A DNA stretch of 35,892 bases from Priapulus caudatus. Its lineage: Eukaryota > Priapulida > Priapulimorpha > Priapulimorphida > Priapulidae. The notes below the pieces were generated by a model, which saw only the letters and a list, made by a program, of their open reading frames with translations, made no database searches and was not told the origin of the DNA. Shown here piece by piece: positions 21,472 through 33,002 of the stretch. The number at the start of each line of letters is the position of its first letter. Position 1 is the first letter of the stretch. The stretch covers positions 445,867 to 481,758 of the forward strand of contig NW_014577149.1 of NCBI RefSeq assembly GCF_000485595.1, given 5' to 3'. Position numbers and translations under genes: made by a program.

Positions 21472-21522
21472 TGATATATATATATATATATATATACCTA
21501 TATATTATATATATATATATAT
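21472..21522. repeat. (AT)n microsatellite
   Basis: AT dinucleotide run with a short CCTATATATT interruption. Confidence 0.95.
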
Positions 21523-21574
21523 TAGCTCTTGATAACACGCGCGCGAACACACACACGCAGATACACGCACGTAC

Positions 21575-21602
21575 TCACGCACGCACGCACGCACGCACGC
21601 GA
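21575..21602. repeat. (ACGC)n microsatellite
   Basis: About seven ACGC tetranucleotides, preceded by irregular ACAC/CACG sequence. Confidence 0.9.
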
Positions 21603-21672
21603 ACACATATCTATGTATGCGATAACCGCATTCCATCGCAGGGCTCTGCCTCTTTTATTCATCCATCTTTAA

Positions 21673-21954
21673 ATGAGAGCCATAGCTCTCCTCTGTGCGT
21701 TCCTCAGTGCATGTCTGTCTGTCCGAATGTCCACAGGGCTGCCGACTAACGACCTGCATCGGTCTGCCTACACGTCAACCTGCGTGCTCGGTAAGCTAAG
21801 CTGCGGCGCGGACATTGGCGTTATCATCTGCAGGAAGCATGCAGCTTCACTCGCACCCCGTGCATGGCAGCTCATTCGTCAGCGGTATTCGCGGCGGCTT
21901 GCGACGTCTGCTTTAATTCGAGGCCTGTTGCTAACGCGACGCCGCGTGCTTTGA
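21673..21954 (+). CDS. Hypothetical small open frame with signal-peptide-like start
   Basis: An ATG opens a 93-codon frame whose first residues (MRAIALLCAFLSACLS) look like a secretion signal. A consensus-like splice donor (CTCGGTAAGC, GT at 21791) lies inside it, so the true exon could end there. Residues around the donor read STCVLGKLS, resembling vertebrate calcitonin, but the partner Cys six residues upstream is absent. The Arg-rich remainder is unremarkable. Treat as unproven; chance is likely. Confidence 0.2.
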   Translation: MRAIALLCAFLSACLSVRMSTGLPTNDLHRSAYTSTCVLGKLSCGADIGVIICRKHAASLAPRAWQLIRQRYSRRLATSALIRGLLLTRRRVL

Positions 21955-23391
21955 CTCGACTCCATTGAGAATAGCGAGCGCATGGAACGCGACATGCACA
22001 GTTTAGCTTCACTCCATTTACGTGGCGTACTTTCAGACTAACTAGACTATGCTGTCAGACGGTGGTCTGGTTGTAACGGATTGAGTGGATGGGCACGCAA
22101 GGCCGCACGAGCGCGAACAGCATATCCTACGTCTACATTTCCGTTTGCCTCGCGCGTAATCAAGTCCTATACTGTGTACGCCGTCTTCAGATTAGCAGCT
22201 AAATAGATGAATGTGTGTGTTTAGACACGGGATAAGAGAGATGTGGTTCAGCGAAGGACAGCACGAGAAACTTAAATTGCGTTCCACTGGTCGGTTACAA
22301 ACGCATTTATGGGCAGAGTGCCACGTGCTGAGGCCGCATATACAGTAGCATGGCGATGTCGAGCTTCAAGTAATAAATCAGTACAGTCGTGTTTATTGAT
22401 GCGTCTGAAACCTATTACCCGTATTTTGGCTGTGTCATGACATGCCTATTAACAGACGTCCATATTATCACAGCGTAGGATAATTACGTACAGGGCATTG
22501 CATATTAACCAGAAACGAAGCCCAAAAGGTCATACGTAACCGTATACTGTGAGTATTTAGCAGTACGACAAAGCTGTGGTACGACTATCTGGTTTATCTA
22601 GATCTTCCCCACAGCAGATGTTTTACGTTTCGATCCTAATTCTCGTGCCAGTTAATACTACATGCACCTATATATAAAATTCAGAGTGTAACTAAAACTC
22701 ATCGCAAAGGAAGCTCTGCACGATCACCTACTACTCCCTAAGGGTCGGTGGTCAGTATTCGTAGCTGTGACCTTTTGAGTGCGTGAGTCACATTTGCATG
22801 AACATGCCTTGCACCGCTCAATACTCACTTATGCTAAAATATTCTGACACCATAAATATATATTAATAACCACCAGAGCATCAGAATTCAACCACAGTAG
22901 ATTTATTCTCCTACTTCGAATTTTGTTTGACCTTGCAGGATGCACGTATGAATATTATGCCATATTTCTGAAATTCTTTTTATTTCGCTATCTTATTTCT
23001 TATTTATTATTTATGACAGCTAAGAACACACTATTAAAATTGTACGCATCGCGACATTTTGGCATATCAAAATCGCCCGTAGCTGTTAAACCCCGATATT
23101 CTAAAACCAATTCCACATTCTCTCTCTCATCACTAGACGTTCAATATAGAACTGTATTTACAAAACGGTACGGTGGCGAATTCAAAAGCAACTATTAATT
23201 GGGTTAATAAATTATAAGAAAATTATGCCAAAAATTTCAATGATTTATTTCTTTCTTAAAATGGCGATAAATAATTTTGTGACCTTAGCAAGATTATAAT
23301 TTATTGATTTTTTTCTTCAAACCATCGGTTTTATGTGGTAATTAACTAATATAATTGTGTACGGCACACATTTGTTCCACAATTCCTATAA
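21955..23391. other. Unassigned intergenic stretch
   Basis: AT-rich in its second half, with an open frame of about 90 codons near 22923-23198 that starts at a non-ATG codon and has no recognisable domain. I see no repeat. Confidence 0.45.
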
Positions 23392-23409
23392 AATCATTTA
23401 AGTATCGAG

Positions 23410-24070
23410 ATAAATTACAGCGAGGACGGCGACAACGACAATGACAGCAACAACGACAACGAAGGCCATAACGACAGCGACGACCATAGCGACAATGACG
23501 GCGACAACGACAACGACAACGAAGGCCATAACGACAGCGACGACCATAGCTACAACGACGGCGACAACGACAACGACAACGACAACGAAGGCCATAACGA
23601 CAGCGACGACCATAGCGACAACGACAACGAAAGCGACAACGACAACGAAGGCCATAACGACAGCGACGACCATAGCGACAACGACGGCGACAACGACAAC
23701 GACAACGAAGGCCATAACGACAGCGACGACCATAGCGACAACGACAGCGACAACGACAACGACAACGAAGGCCATAACGACAGCGACGATCATAGCGACA
23801 ACGACAACGACAAAGAACGCGACAGCGACAACGACAACAAAAGCAACAACGACAGCGGCGATCATAGCGACAACGACAACGACAACGAAGGCAACAAAGA
23901 CAACAACACCGATGGAGACAGGAACAGCGACAGCTGTAGCGACAATGACCATAACGACACAAACAACGACACCGATGGAGACACGAACAGCGACAGCGAG
24001 AGCGACAATGACATGGCAGTGACAACGAAAACGACAACAACAGCGGCAAGGACAACGACAACGACACCGA
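23410..24070. repeat. Hexamer-based minisatellite, 60-bp higher-order unit
   Basis: Built from GACAAC/GACAGC/GACGGC hexamers. The marker GAAGGCCATAACGACAGC recurs at about 23461, 23521, 23587, 23647, 23707 and 23767, i.e. every 60 or 66 bp, and a diverged copy starts at 23887. Several frames on both strands stay open, including a + strand Asp/Asn/Ser/His-rich frame from 23392 without an ATG. Openness in many frames follows from the stop-poor repeat, so coding is not supported. Confidence 0.9.
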
Positions 24071-24600
24071 CGACCGTATTATTGCATAACCTTGCAATCG
24101 ATGACAAAGTAAAGACAATATAAAGCTGGGTAATGTCGTTTACATCGTATGAAACTTCGTAAAAACTCATTTTGTTGCGACGCTACAAGAACACCTAATA
24201 TCACAAAGTAAATAGTCACGACATTACATTTATTTAGAAATTCGATTGCATTATGATAGTAAGCATCACTATTTAAATGCCCATTGAGCGTAAACATTGC
24301 TGTTAGCCCCGTCTACCAACTTCAACCGTTCTACTCTAGCATGCTGCTCTGCTAACCCGCACCAATTACTTAAAAGGATGTTCCTCTGAGCCCGACAGTC
24401 GGCGGATGTGAAGGAAGAGTAGGGAGGCGAGCGCAGTCGACTTTCCAATTTCTTAACAGAGACTGTCTCTTCGCTGGCCCGTGAGATACGTAATCGGTAA
24501 GTAGAGCTGTCAATCACTGTTATAATGGGAAGCAATCGCTCGCCTTACGGCCGCAATTACGCGAACACATGACAGCGCCGGCTACGGACAGTATCGCGTG
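24071..24600. other. Unassigned stretch after the hexamer repeat
   Basis: No repeat, motif or convincing open frame seen. Confidence 0.4.
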
Positions 24601-25546
24601 AAATCACTATTATTTTTGAAATAATAACGTCAACTCGCGGGGTGAACGTAATCGGCTTTGCATTTCGCGAATCTCGGCTCGTCGAATCATCTGCTATTAG
24701 CGCTCGCGTTCCGCTGAGCACGCGCTCGCTCATGACTGCCGCGAGTCACGACAGCGGTCATCGTAAATATTTTATTTACGGACCGAATGCGTGACGTCAT
24801 CGTCGGTATCGTACGCGAGAAATCGATAGCGATCGATTTCGCTTCAGGACGTCGAGCGAGTTCCGCGTAGGCACATGTGCGTGTCTTCATCTTAGAGCCG
24901 GCAGGGTGCTGGCAGGCTTATATCGCTGCGCTTATATTCCTCGGTAACGGCAGTTGGCCTGTGGTTTATATCAGCGGGAGGGACGTACATCTGCTCCTGC
25001 CTATAGTCACTTAGTGAGCGGGACGCGCGAGGAGTTGGTAGCTAATTCAAAAAATGCCGCGGAGACGGTCAACATGCCGCAGCACGTTTACAGCAAGCGC
25101 GCACAGTTGCGAGTGTTCGTGCTCGTCTGTCATCCTCGAAGGTTTGTAACGATATTGCAGGTTCCTCGCGGCAGCAGCCGAGTGCGGTAAAGCGCTCTCG
25201 TTGCGTGCCGCGCGCTCCGCTATACTCGCAGATCGCACGCAGAAGCCAGCACGGCAGAGGCATTTCCCGCTAATCTTTGATCGCCGCCGCCCAGCTCACA
25301 CTCGTCAGTCTAACCACACGCACACCCATCAAACGCTACGACAAATCTAAACGAATTCTCGGCGCGTATTAGCAGCATCGTCAATCCGCACAGGTTTACC
25401 GGCGCTGGTCGCGCTCACTGCGGCTCGTTTCAACTGCGATTAACGGAAGCGCGGAGTTCACTTCAATTTCGTCGGCGAGGCGGTTCGAAAACGCGCAGGT
25501 GGGCGCTCACAGAAGCCGCGAGTATACGACATACGTCCGTTAGACT
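24601..25546. promoter_or_regulatory. CpG-rich region with a full CRE, possible promoter
   Basis: CpG density is clearly higher than in the AT-rich flanks. A palindromic cAMP-response element, TGACGTCA (24792-24799), lies between two inverted repeats: CGTAAAT...ATTTACG (24762-24780) and a GCGAGAAATCGAT...ATCGATTTCGC pair (about 24819-24844). A donor-like AACGTAAGTAA occurs at about 25725. A promoter with a non-coding first exon would fit, but no coding exon is recognised in the window. Confidence 0.3.
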
Positions 25547-25616
25547 TATAATATATATATCTATACATACATATATATATATATATACTATATATATATA
25601 TATATATTATATATAC
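25547..25616. repeat. (AT)n microsatellite
   Basis: AT dinucleotide run with a few C interruptions. Confidence 0.95.
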
Positions 25617-25879
25617 ACGAAATCACTGTGGAGAGATGGTTATGCAGCGGCGCTCGACTTGACATCGGATCAGCATTGATTATTTGATGTAGACAGTTCG
25701 CGTGCTGATACCGTCCGATTATAACGTAAGTAATTACCTTAACGGGCGTATCGCGAACTTAAATTCCCGCGCCCTAGTCCGATGGTGGGTGGGTGTTGAG
25801 GTTCATGCGCCGTGATTTCGCTATTATAGACTCGCAATTCGTCCACCATGAGGAGCGAAAGCACACATTTTTAAAAATA

Positions 25880-27860
25880 ACATATCGACGCACATATATG
25901 ATATTTAACTAGCCTGGGGCCACCCGGATTTTTTGGGGGTTACTGCTTCTTCTGCTATTTTCATGCGTTTTCTGCTATTGCTTGTGCGTTCGGCGATTTT
26001 ATTCGCGATTGCCTTGATTTGGCCTGACGTATTGTTGAGCGCTATAGGATTGCTATTTACTTTTCTCAGCTGCGCCTAACCGCGCCACTGTGGCGTTTCC
26101 TTTTTGACTTTTCTGCTGCCAGTGTATATAGTGGAGCGCTGGGATTGCTGTTAAGTTTTTCGTGCTGCGGTTAGTATCTTATTATATGCACCTACCATTG
26201 CCCCACCCCGCCTCCCAGGAGAAAAATTACTCGCTAATAGCGCAGTCAGCGAAAAGTATTGTCTGTTGATAGTTTTCGTGGTTAAATCATGTTGCCGAAT
26301 CCACGTAATTTCCACTATACACTGACAGTAAATAAAAGTCCTATGAACTATAAAAAATTATATGAAACCTACCACAATACTGAAAAAATTAAGAAATTAA
26401 AATTATTGTGTAAATTAAAGAAATAAAATTGCCTAAAGTTGTTTTTTTTGGCCCCTAAAATGCGTTGTTCGCCCTACCCGTGTCCAGTCATTAATAGCGT
26501 GCTGGTGCTTTTGACATAAATGCAAAGAACATGCGACTTGATTTGGATCGCATTAAATTGAGTAGGAGGCGGTGAGGGGTATTTATAGCCCCACGATCAT
26601 CGCGGACATTTATGAAACAATACATGAATGAATTTTCTAATTTTAATATTGAAATCTTGTTGTAGTTGTTTGTATTGGTTTTTGACTTATTTTTGGGCCT
26701 AAACATGGTTTGTCGCGTCATTGCTGCACTACAAATGCGTCTCACATCATAATAAACATTCATGTGGACATGGGTGTTAGGCCCTTAATGGTTAGGTCAC
26801 TACTATACTCATAGTACTATCATAATTACTTATTGATATATAATTTACTAGTTAACTATATAATTTGAAAACCTTTTTCAAAATTTAGGGTCACCGGCTA
26901 ATGACCGCGTGAAACGAAACCTCTACGAATTGTATTATTGATCAATGCCAATCTGCTATGATGACAGGTGATCTAGCTATTTAATCTTTACTGCGGTCCA
27001 CTTCAATAATAATATATTAATACTATTAACGTATTCATTTGATAATTATGTATATTATAATGCTATTATTTAATATAGTATTATTCAGTATTTAATTACC
27101 TATTAATTATATAATTATCTCATAGGTACCGGCTTATGGCGCGTTGGATAGCTGTTTTGAAAACGAACAACGCTGACGAATTGTAGATTTTGGTCTTCGA
27201 CATGCATATCTGCAATGACAGGTCGGGAGCAATTTCCTCTGTTTATAGGACGCATTGTATGCTTGATTGAGAATATATATGTGGTGGGTGGTGACACTGT
27301 TTAGGGCTAGGGGGGGAGTGATGAGAAGATAGACGCGACTGACAAGACGGAAAAACAGGACTCGCCCTTTTACCGTAATTGCCTAAATATTGATTTTTTG
27401 GCCTAAAATGGTTCGTGCTGTTCATGCTGGTACTGCGACATGCTGGATGGCGACTCGCTGAGATTGCTATAAACGACAAACCACTGAGTGCCACTCGCGG
27501 AAGGGAGGGCATTGCTCGTTAAACTTTATGTTTTTGTTATACCTATATGGTAGTGGTCTGTACTTACGGCACCAACACAACGGTCTCCTACTCAAGAAAA
27601 GACAACATCCCTGGGCGCGAAACATTTCTCGCCGAATGCCAGTTAGGAGCGGTATATAGCGCCACCGGCGCGACATTTATTAGAATTTGACATTTCTTGT
27701 ATTTTTTGTTGTGTATTTTTATGTAGTTTGCTTTTTGTCTAAAATTGGCGTCCAGTACCATTTCTTTCCCCGATTTAGACGTCATGTAATGACTGCTATT
27801 AAAGAATGATATATTGGTGGTTTGCCCGGGCATCCGGTTGAACTCTTACGTGGGGGGAGA

Positions 27861-27893
<33 letters not shown>

Positions 27894-27920
27894 CAAAAAC
27901 AGGCTCGCCCTTTATGTAAG
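25880..27920. repeat. Cluster of related dispersed-repeat fragments
   Basis: A word close to TTTTTTGGCCTAAAATGG recurs at about 26440-26465, 26685-26710 and 27390-27415, with a weaker version at 27725-27750. A block with ACGAATTGTA...ATGACAGGT occurs at about 26925-26970 and 27170-27215. GAGAAGATAGAC...ACAGG-CTCGCCCTTT occurs at about 27325-27372 and 27855-27915. This looks like several degraded copies of one family. The (GACA)n plus CTCGCCCTTTAT ending resembles retrotransposon 3' ends, but no protein is recognised. Confidence 0.45.
27864..27893. repeat. (GACA)n microsatellite
   Basis: About seven GACA units inside the dispersed-repeat fragment. Confidence 0.95.
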
Positions 27921-29441
27921 AGATATATATATACATAAACGCATAATCAATATGTGCTTGCTTTCGCGTCGCGAAAACCTGGATGGGTGGACATTTCGTC
28001 GCCGCACGGTTGCGCACCTAACATCTGGTCACCGATAGCCGTGTGACCTTCGGATCGGTGTCGATTAGACAAGACAGCGTGTCGAAATGCCGCGTGATCG
28101 CGTTGAGGACTTTATAATTATGATAATGGTATTATATAAATAATCGGCAGCGGCGCCTACACACTCCCTACCTCAGCACATGGCTTCACGTGGCGTTATA
28201 TATTCATTCTGATAGCAATACCTGGCAGTATAGCTGCGCACAGGGCTCGCGTCCTACAGGCGGTTATGGGAACGATAGAAAGAGCAAGCCGACGAGTGAG
28301 GCACGAATTTAAAGATGCATTCCGTCGCACATTTTTGTGACAAACCACTGTAAAGACGTAAGTAAATAACTCACTACACTTTAACTGAACGTTAGCTTTA
28401 AAAATAAAACTGTAAAAATACGTATCAATCCTATATTCCCTCATCAATGAGCCTATTATGCAGCCTTCGTGGCGTTCAGCGCTTGGCAACACCGCATGGC
28501 AACAAGAGACGTGTCACGACATCGCCGCAAAGCGGCAAAAGTAAACGCTTTTTGAAAAATTCGACCCGACACTTTCACTAAAGGCTTTGAATGAACGTAT
28601 TCCTGAGCTCTTTTTTTTTTACCTATGACACATATATAGGCAAGTACAAACGTACAATGTTAAAATAATTTATTTTTGCATAATTTTATGTTTGCCGCCT
28701 GAGACTTCGAGGGAAGACACCTTTAACGCACACAGGAGACGTAAATACACGGACGTGCTGGTACATATAAGCGAATTCCTAGCTACACTTAGTGAGCTGG
28801 ACGCAAGTTAGTTACGCTAAGTTAGTTAAGCGGCTTTTTATTGTCTCAGCTGGTGAAGATATACAGTCGCAAAGTAAAGAAAGATAGTAATGAAACTATA
28901 TTAATATTTTATCGAACGTGTCTAATTTTGTTCGTTGCGACCATGATGGTGTATGGTGGCGTGCTATCACCAGCAGGCGAACAAAACGAAAAAAGTCACA
29001 TGAGAATCTCTGTTGTGCTAGAGAATAGATTTTTAGCGGTGTCCGTGGAGAGACGTGTAAGATGTATGAAGCGGAAAAACCAGCTTGCGACACATTCTTG
29101 CTGCTCATTCATACATTTATGCGGCTCCATATCGGATCAGTGCAGTGGCGTCGATTCTGCATGCAGTGGCGAGCGGGAGGAAGCAAAGCCATTTGCCAGC
29201 GGGATATATGATTATTCAGCATGCTTTCCCTGGTGGCTTCGTCTCACTTTCAGCACGTTGCAACCAGTTTGAAGAGTCCTATTAAATGACAGTTCCAATT
29301 ATTGCTGTATACAGACTGCGGATAACCTCTTGGAATTAGTTAGAAAAACGCACTCTTAGTATTATCGATTATGTTTTGCCTGGCCTTAAGAGAGTTAACC
29401 CCGATTCCCGCCTACAACCTGCATGGCATATTGCGTCACTG
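27921..29441. other. Unassigned stretch left of the LTR retrotransposon
   Basis: One open frame of about 143 codons (28841-29272, +) starts at TTG rather than ATG and shows no recognisable domain. Otherwise there is only a poly-T run near 28611 and AT-rich DNA. Confidence 0.4.
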
Positions 29442-30333
29442 TCACGAGTTGAAGCTAGGGCTAGTAAGTGCACGCAAGCATACACTGTAGACAGAAATGT
29501 TTAGTAATGTCCGATAATGAAAAGATTAATAAACCAGGTAGCAGTTCAACGTTTGCACCCGCACAACCCTCAATTGCAATATTACGAAAAACTATATATA
29601 CATTGACTAATAAATGATTAAGAACTGTTACAGCAAACCCGCAGATGGGGTTCTCCTTGTTTCCTCGGCTTCTTCTTCTTCTCCCGCTTCTTTTTCGGCT
29701 TTTTCTGCTTCTTCTTCCTTCCTCTTCTTCTTCTTCTTCTTCCGCTTCTTCTTCTGCTGCTTCTCCTCTTCGTCAGCTTCTTCCTCTTCCTCCTATTCTC
29801 CAGCCACATGTGTCTCTTAAATACAAACTTCGGTCCCTTCTCCTCTTCTTCGGCTTCTTCGTCTTCCTCCTATTCTCCAGCCACACGTGTCTCTCAAACA
29901 CAAACTTCGGCCCCTTCTCCTCTTCTTCGGCTTCTTCGTCTTCCTCCTATTCTCCAGCCACACGTGTCTCTCAAACACAAACTTCGGCCCCTTCTCCGGC
30001 CGCACGTCTCTCTCCCAAACTCAACTCAACCGGTCCATCTCAAATAGTAACTTTACTCGTCTACATCAGACACAATCTTTACACGTCTACCTCAGACACA
30101 ATCTTTACACGTCAATATCAGACACATACTTCACACGTCTATATCAGACACAACCTTCACACGTCTATTCCAGACATAAACTCCAGGCCGTCTGACCTCT
30201 CCCGCATGTCTCACTCTCGCCAGCTATCGCGCGTACGAATCACCTAGGGCATATATTTAGGTAATGCCGCGTGTATAAACTTTGTCACTTGTGACATACG
30301 CCCCAATTACAACAATATTCTCACATATAGTCA
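29442..30333 (-). repeat. 3' LTR (892 bp)
   Basis: Bounded by TG...CA in the usual way: on the + strand it starts TGTCACGAGTTG and ends ATATAGTCA, next to the polypurine tract. The first about 215 bp match the other LTR. The interior holds a CT-rich stretch (GA-rich in element sense) and three starts of a 77-bp tandem unit at 29829, 29906 and 29983. The right part (30000-30333) contains imperfect repeats of AGACACAATCTTTACACGTC. Confidence 0.85.
29640..30005. repeat. CT-rich tract and 77-bp tandem repeats in the 3' LTR
   Basis: TTCTTC-rich DNA leads into units starting TTCGGTCCCTTCTCCTC or TTCGGCCCCTTCTCC at exact 77-bp spacing. As 77 is not a multiple of three, the frame rotates from unit to unit, which argues against protein coding. 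Confidence 0.9.
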
Positions 30334-30352
30334 AGACTCCCCCTCTTCCCGT
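30334..30352 (-). promoter_or_regulatory. Polypurine tract of the LTR element
   Basis: In element sense GACGGGAAGAGGGGGAGTCT, immediately before the 3' LTR start TGACTATATG, and about 18 bp after the RNase H stop codon. It would prime plus-strand DNA synthesis. Confidence 0.7.
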
Positions 30353-30370
30353 CCTTTTTTCCAGCATAAC

Positions 30371-30683
30371 TTAATCACCCGCAGAGAGTCGACTGAGGTA
30401 ATCGGCCCCCACATTGTCGGCTCCCTTAATGGCTTCAATGCGGACCCTGTACTGTTGCAGGAACAGTGGCCATCGCATTAATCGAACGTTAGCTACTTTA
30501 GCTGTCTTGAGGTATGCCAGTAGGCTGATGACTTGTCTGTACCACGAACCCGCGACCGTACAGAAACGTATTATATTTCCTTATTCCCCACACTAGCCCG
30601 AGACACTCACGTTTATTGACCGAGTATGCCTTCTCCCTAGGGCATAATCTTTTACTCGCATATGAGACAGGAAACAGCTCTCA
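30371..30683 (-). pseudogene. RNase H domain, C-terminal part, broken
   Basis: Follows the RT frame after an in-frame TGA (QEWD stop ELFPV). It reads YASKRLCPREKAYS, KRECLGLVWGIRKY and FLYGRGFVVQTSHQP, then changes frame once and ends GADYLSRLSAGD before TAA. The family's catalytic acidic residues are visible as Asp in TDAS (previous segment), Glu in REC and Asp in GAD; the Asp expected in the TDHQP-type motif is Ser here. Inactive as it stands. Confidence 0.8.
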
Positions 30684-31226
30684 ATCCCACTCCTGTAGTA
30701 AAATCGCTCCGATTCCCGTATCCGATGCGTCGGTGCGCAGTATAAAGGATCTCTTCATATCTGGCAACCTGAGGATGGGGTTCGTCAACAAATACCGCTT
30801 CAGGACAAGGAAGATGTTCTTCTGCGCTTGACCACATCGGATCTTGTTTGGCTGCCCGTTTCGAGTCAGATCTGTTAGGGGCGCTTCGATGGTTGCAAAG
30901 TTGGGTATATACTTCCGGTAATATCCCGCTAGGCCCATAAAGGCTCTCACTTCCCGTTTCGTCTGCGGCACTGAAGCATTCTGGTTCCTACTCGCCATGA
31001 CGTCCTGCGGGCCCACGTTTCCACCTCCAACCTTATGTCCGAAGCACTCCAACTTGCTATAGCCTATCATACATTTCGATGGCCTTGCTGTAAGCCCTGC
31101 GTCCCTCATCCTCACGAATAGCTGTTGGAGTATACGCAGATGGTTGGGCCAGTTGGATGTATGGACTAATATGTCATCAATGTATCTGTCAGCTCCGTCC
31201 AGGCCATCCAATAGCTTCGTCATCAT
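30681..31226 (-). pseudogene. Reverse transcriptase (C-terminal half) and start of RNase H
   Basis: Contains the RT active-site motif YIDDILVHT near the start, then ECFGHKV, the thumb/connection-type VRAFMGLAGYYRKYIPNF and the RNase H opening FILRTDASDTGIGAILL. It is in a different frame from the N-terminal RT part; a one-base loss near 31258 accounts for the break. Ends at an in-frame TGA. Together with its neighbours this is a standard Ty3/gypsy RT-RNase H block. Confidence 0.88.
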
Positions 31227-31252
31227 TCTGTTGAACGTTGCTGCTGAGTTGA

Positions 31253-31690
31253 CTAATCCGAACGCATCACAATAAAATTATAACTTCTACTTGTGGTAAT
31301 GAATGATGTCCTAGGTCTTGCCTCCCTCGTCATTGGAATCTGCCAGTAACCGTTTGACAGGTTTAGTTTTGGGAAGATCGTATCTCCGCTTAATTTCACA
31401 AAAATGTCTTCTGCATTTGGGGTAGGCTCCGTGTCGAAGACTGTGATCTGGTCTAGCTTTCTGTAATCTACGCAGAACCTATTTGATCCGTCTTTCTTCC
31501 TAACCAGCACGATAGGTGAGCTATAGCAAGACTCAGACCGTTGGATTACCCCCAAGCGTAACATTTCCTTGATCTCTGCTTCCACTTCTCCCCTCATCGC
31601 ATACGGTAACGGATATGGTCGCGCTCGAACGGGTTCATCAGTCGTCAGTTTGATATCATGTTCTACCAGGGTGGTGTTTCCTGGCGTGTC
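31253..31690 (-). pseudogene. Reverse transcriptase, N-terminal half
   Basis: Begins in a pre-RT segment (TPGNTTLVEHDIKLT) that follows integrase directly, then PYAMRGEVEAEIKEML, SPIVLVRKKDGSNRFCVDYR and KLNLSNGYWQIPM. In active gypsy-type RTs the last motif carries the first catalytic Asp where Asn stands here (N79 counted from the ATG at 31597). The frame stops at 31253 because of an indel. Both the substitution and the break predict loss of polymerase activity. Confidence 0.88.
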
Positions 31691-32905
31691 GGTTAATATT
31701 TTGCGACATTTGCTTTAGTAGCCCTCTGACTTCTCTGGCCTGCGACACAGTTAGCTCCGCGCTGAGATCTACCTCATGGTAGGTCTCTTTGCCCCGTAGG
31801 TCAACATCCAACAGCTGTTCGTCGTCAATTGCTCCATCACTTTCTGCCTTACATTCGATGACAGCTGTCCCAGCGACCTGGTCGTTCCCAGAGTTTCTTG
31901 AGTTAGTTCATGCTCCTTCCTGCACATATCGCTTCAGCAGATTGGCATGGTAGACCTTAGATTTTCCCTTCACCTTTACTATGTAGTCGTTTTCGGCCTT
32001 CACCGCTAGCACTTCAAATGGTCCCTTCCATCGCATTAGCAGCTTATTGCTGTCTATGGGGAGCAGAACTAACACCATGTCACCTGCATTGAGCCTACGT
32101 GATCTGGCTTTCCTGTCATAGTAATGCTTGTATCTACGTTGTAACTTCTTCAACTGCCCCTTTACTATCTTGCACGTTTCCTCTAATCGATTCCCAAGAT
32201 CAACGACGTATTGGTGGCTGTTTCTAACCTCTGGCACCTCTATCTTCTTTCTCCACAATTCTTTAAGTATTTTCATAGGACCCCGCACCGTTCTCCCATA
32301 GAGTAACTCAAACGGCGAAAACCCCGTACTTTCTTGCGGGACATCTCTGTAGGCAAATAGTAACGCTGATATATATCTATCCCAATCCCTTGGGCGTTCC
32401 ATGCATAGCCGTCTCAGCATTTGCTTCAGTACTCTATTAAATCGTTCGACCAGTCCGTTACACATTGGGTGGTAAGGTGTGGTTGTGAGTTGCTTGACTG
32501 ACAACAGCCTACTTATCTCCCTCATCAGCCCCGAGGTGAACTGAGTTCATAAATCACTAAGTATTTTCTTCGGGAACCCTACTCTGCTAAATAACTCAAC
32601 AATAGCCTCAGCTACCACCTCGGTAGTAGTAATTGTTGCCAATGGTACAGCTTTAGGGTATCTTGTTGCATAGTCCACCATAGTCAATATATATCTGCTT
32701 CCTTTATCTGATATGGGTTGAATCGGCCCAACGAGATCTACAGCCACTCGGTGAAAGGGTACATCGATTATCGGCAATTTTCCTAGTGGTACTTTTGTTA
32801 TTCTACATTTCGCCACTGTTCGCTGACATGCATCACACGATCGGCAGAAACGTGAGATATCACCACTCATATCTGGCCAATAGAACTCTGTTGATATCCT
32901 ATCCC
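31691..32905 (-). pseudogene. Integrase core and C-terminal domain, upstream of RT
   Basis: From the 5' side: the CxxC of the zinc-binding domain (FCRSCDACQ), the core with D in AVDLVGP, D in ILSDL and E in LVERFN. The last two are 35 residues apart, so the DD35E triad is intact. A TGA at 32547-32549 interrupts the core right after ILSDL in the same frame. The C-terminal domain has the GPF form of the GPY/F motif (RWKGPFEVL) and YHANLLKRY; no chromodomain is seen. After a stop near 31906 the same frame stays open into the linker leading to RT, with one indel near 31720. This continuity supports integrase-before-RT as the native order. Confidence 0.88.
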
Positions 32906-33002
32906 TGGTTCTTTCCTATGCCCAAGTGTCCACTCATTATTAATTCGTGAGCTATCTTCAGCACCTTCTTCCTCAGTTGTTGTGGCACCACCAACTGTTT
33001 CA
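32906..33002 (-). pseudogene. Integrase zinc-binding N-terminus, frameshifted
   Basis: Reads VVPQQLRKKVLKIAHELIM then SGHLGIGK, giving the two His of the HHCC motif. It is one frame off both the gag-protease frame before it and the integrase frame after it, which picks up at ISTEFYWPDMSGD. Confidence 0.75.

Noticed and set aside
29618-30005. Arg/Lys-rich minus-strand protein in the LTR; also 35419-35646
   Set aside because: GA-rich LTR sequence with 77-bp repeats whose frame rotates; not a conserved protein.
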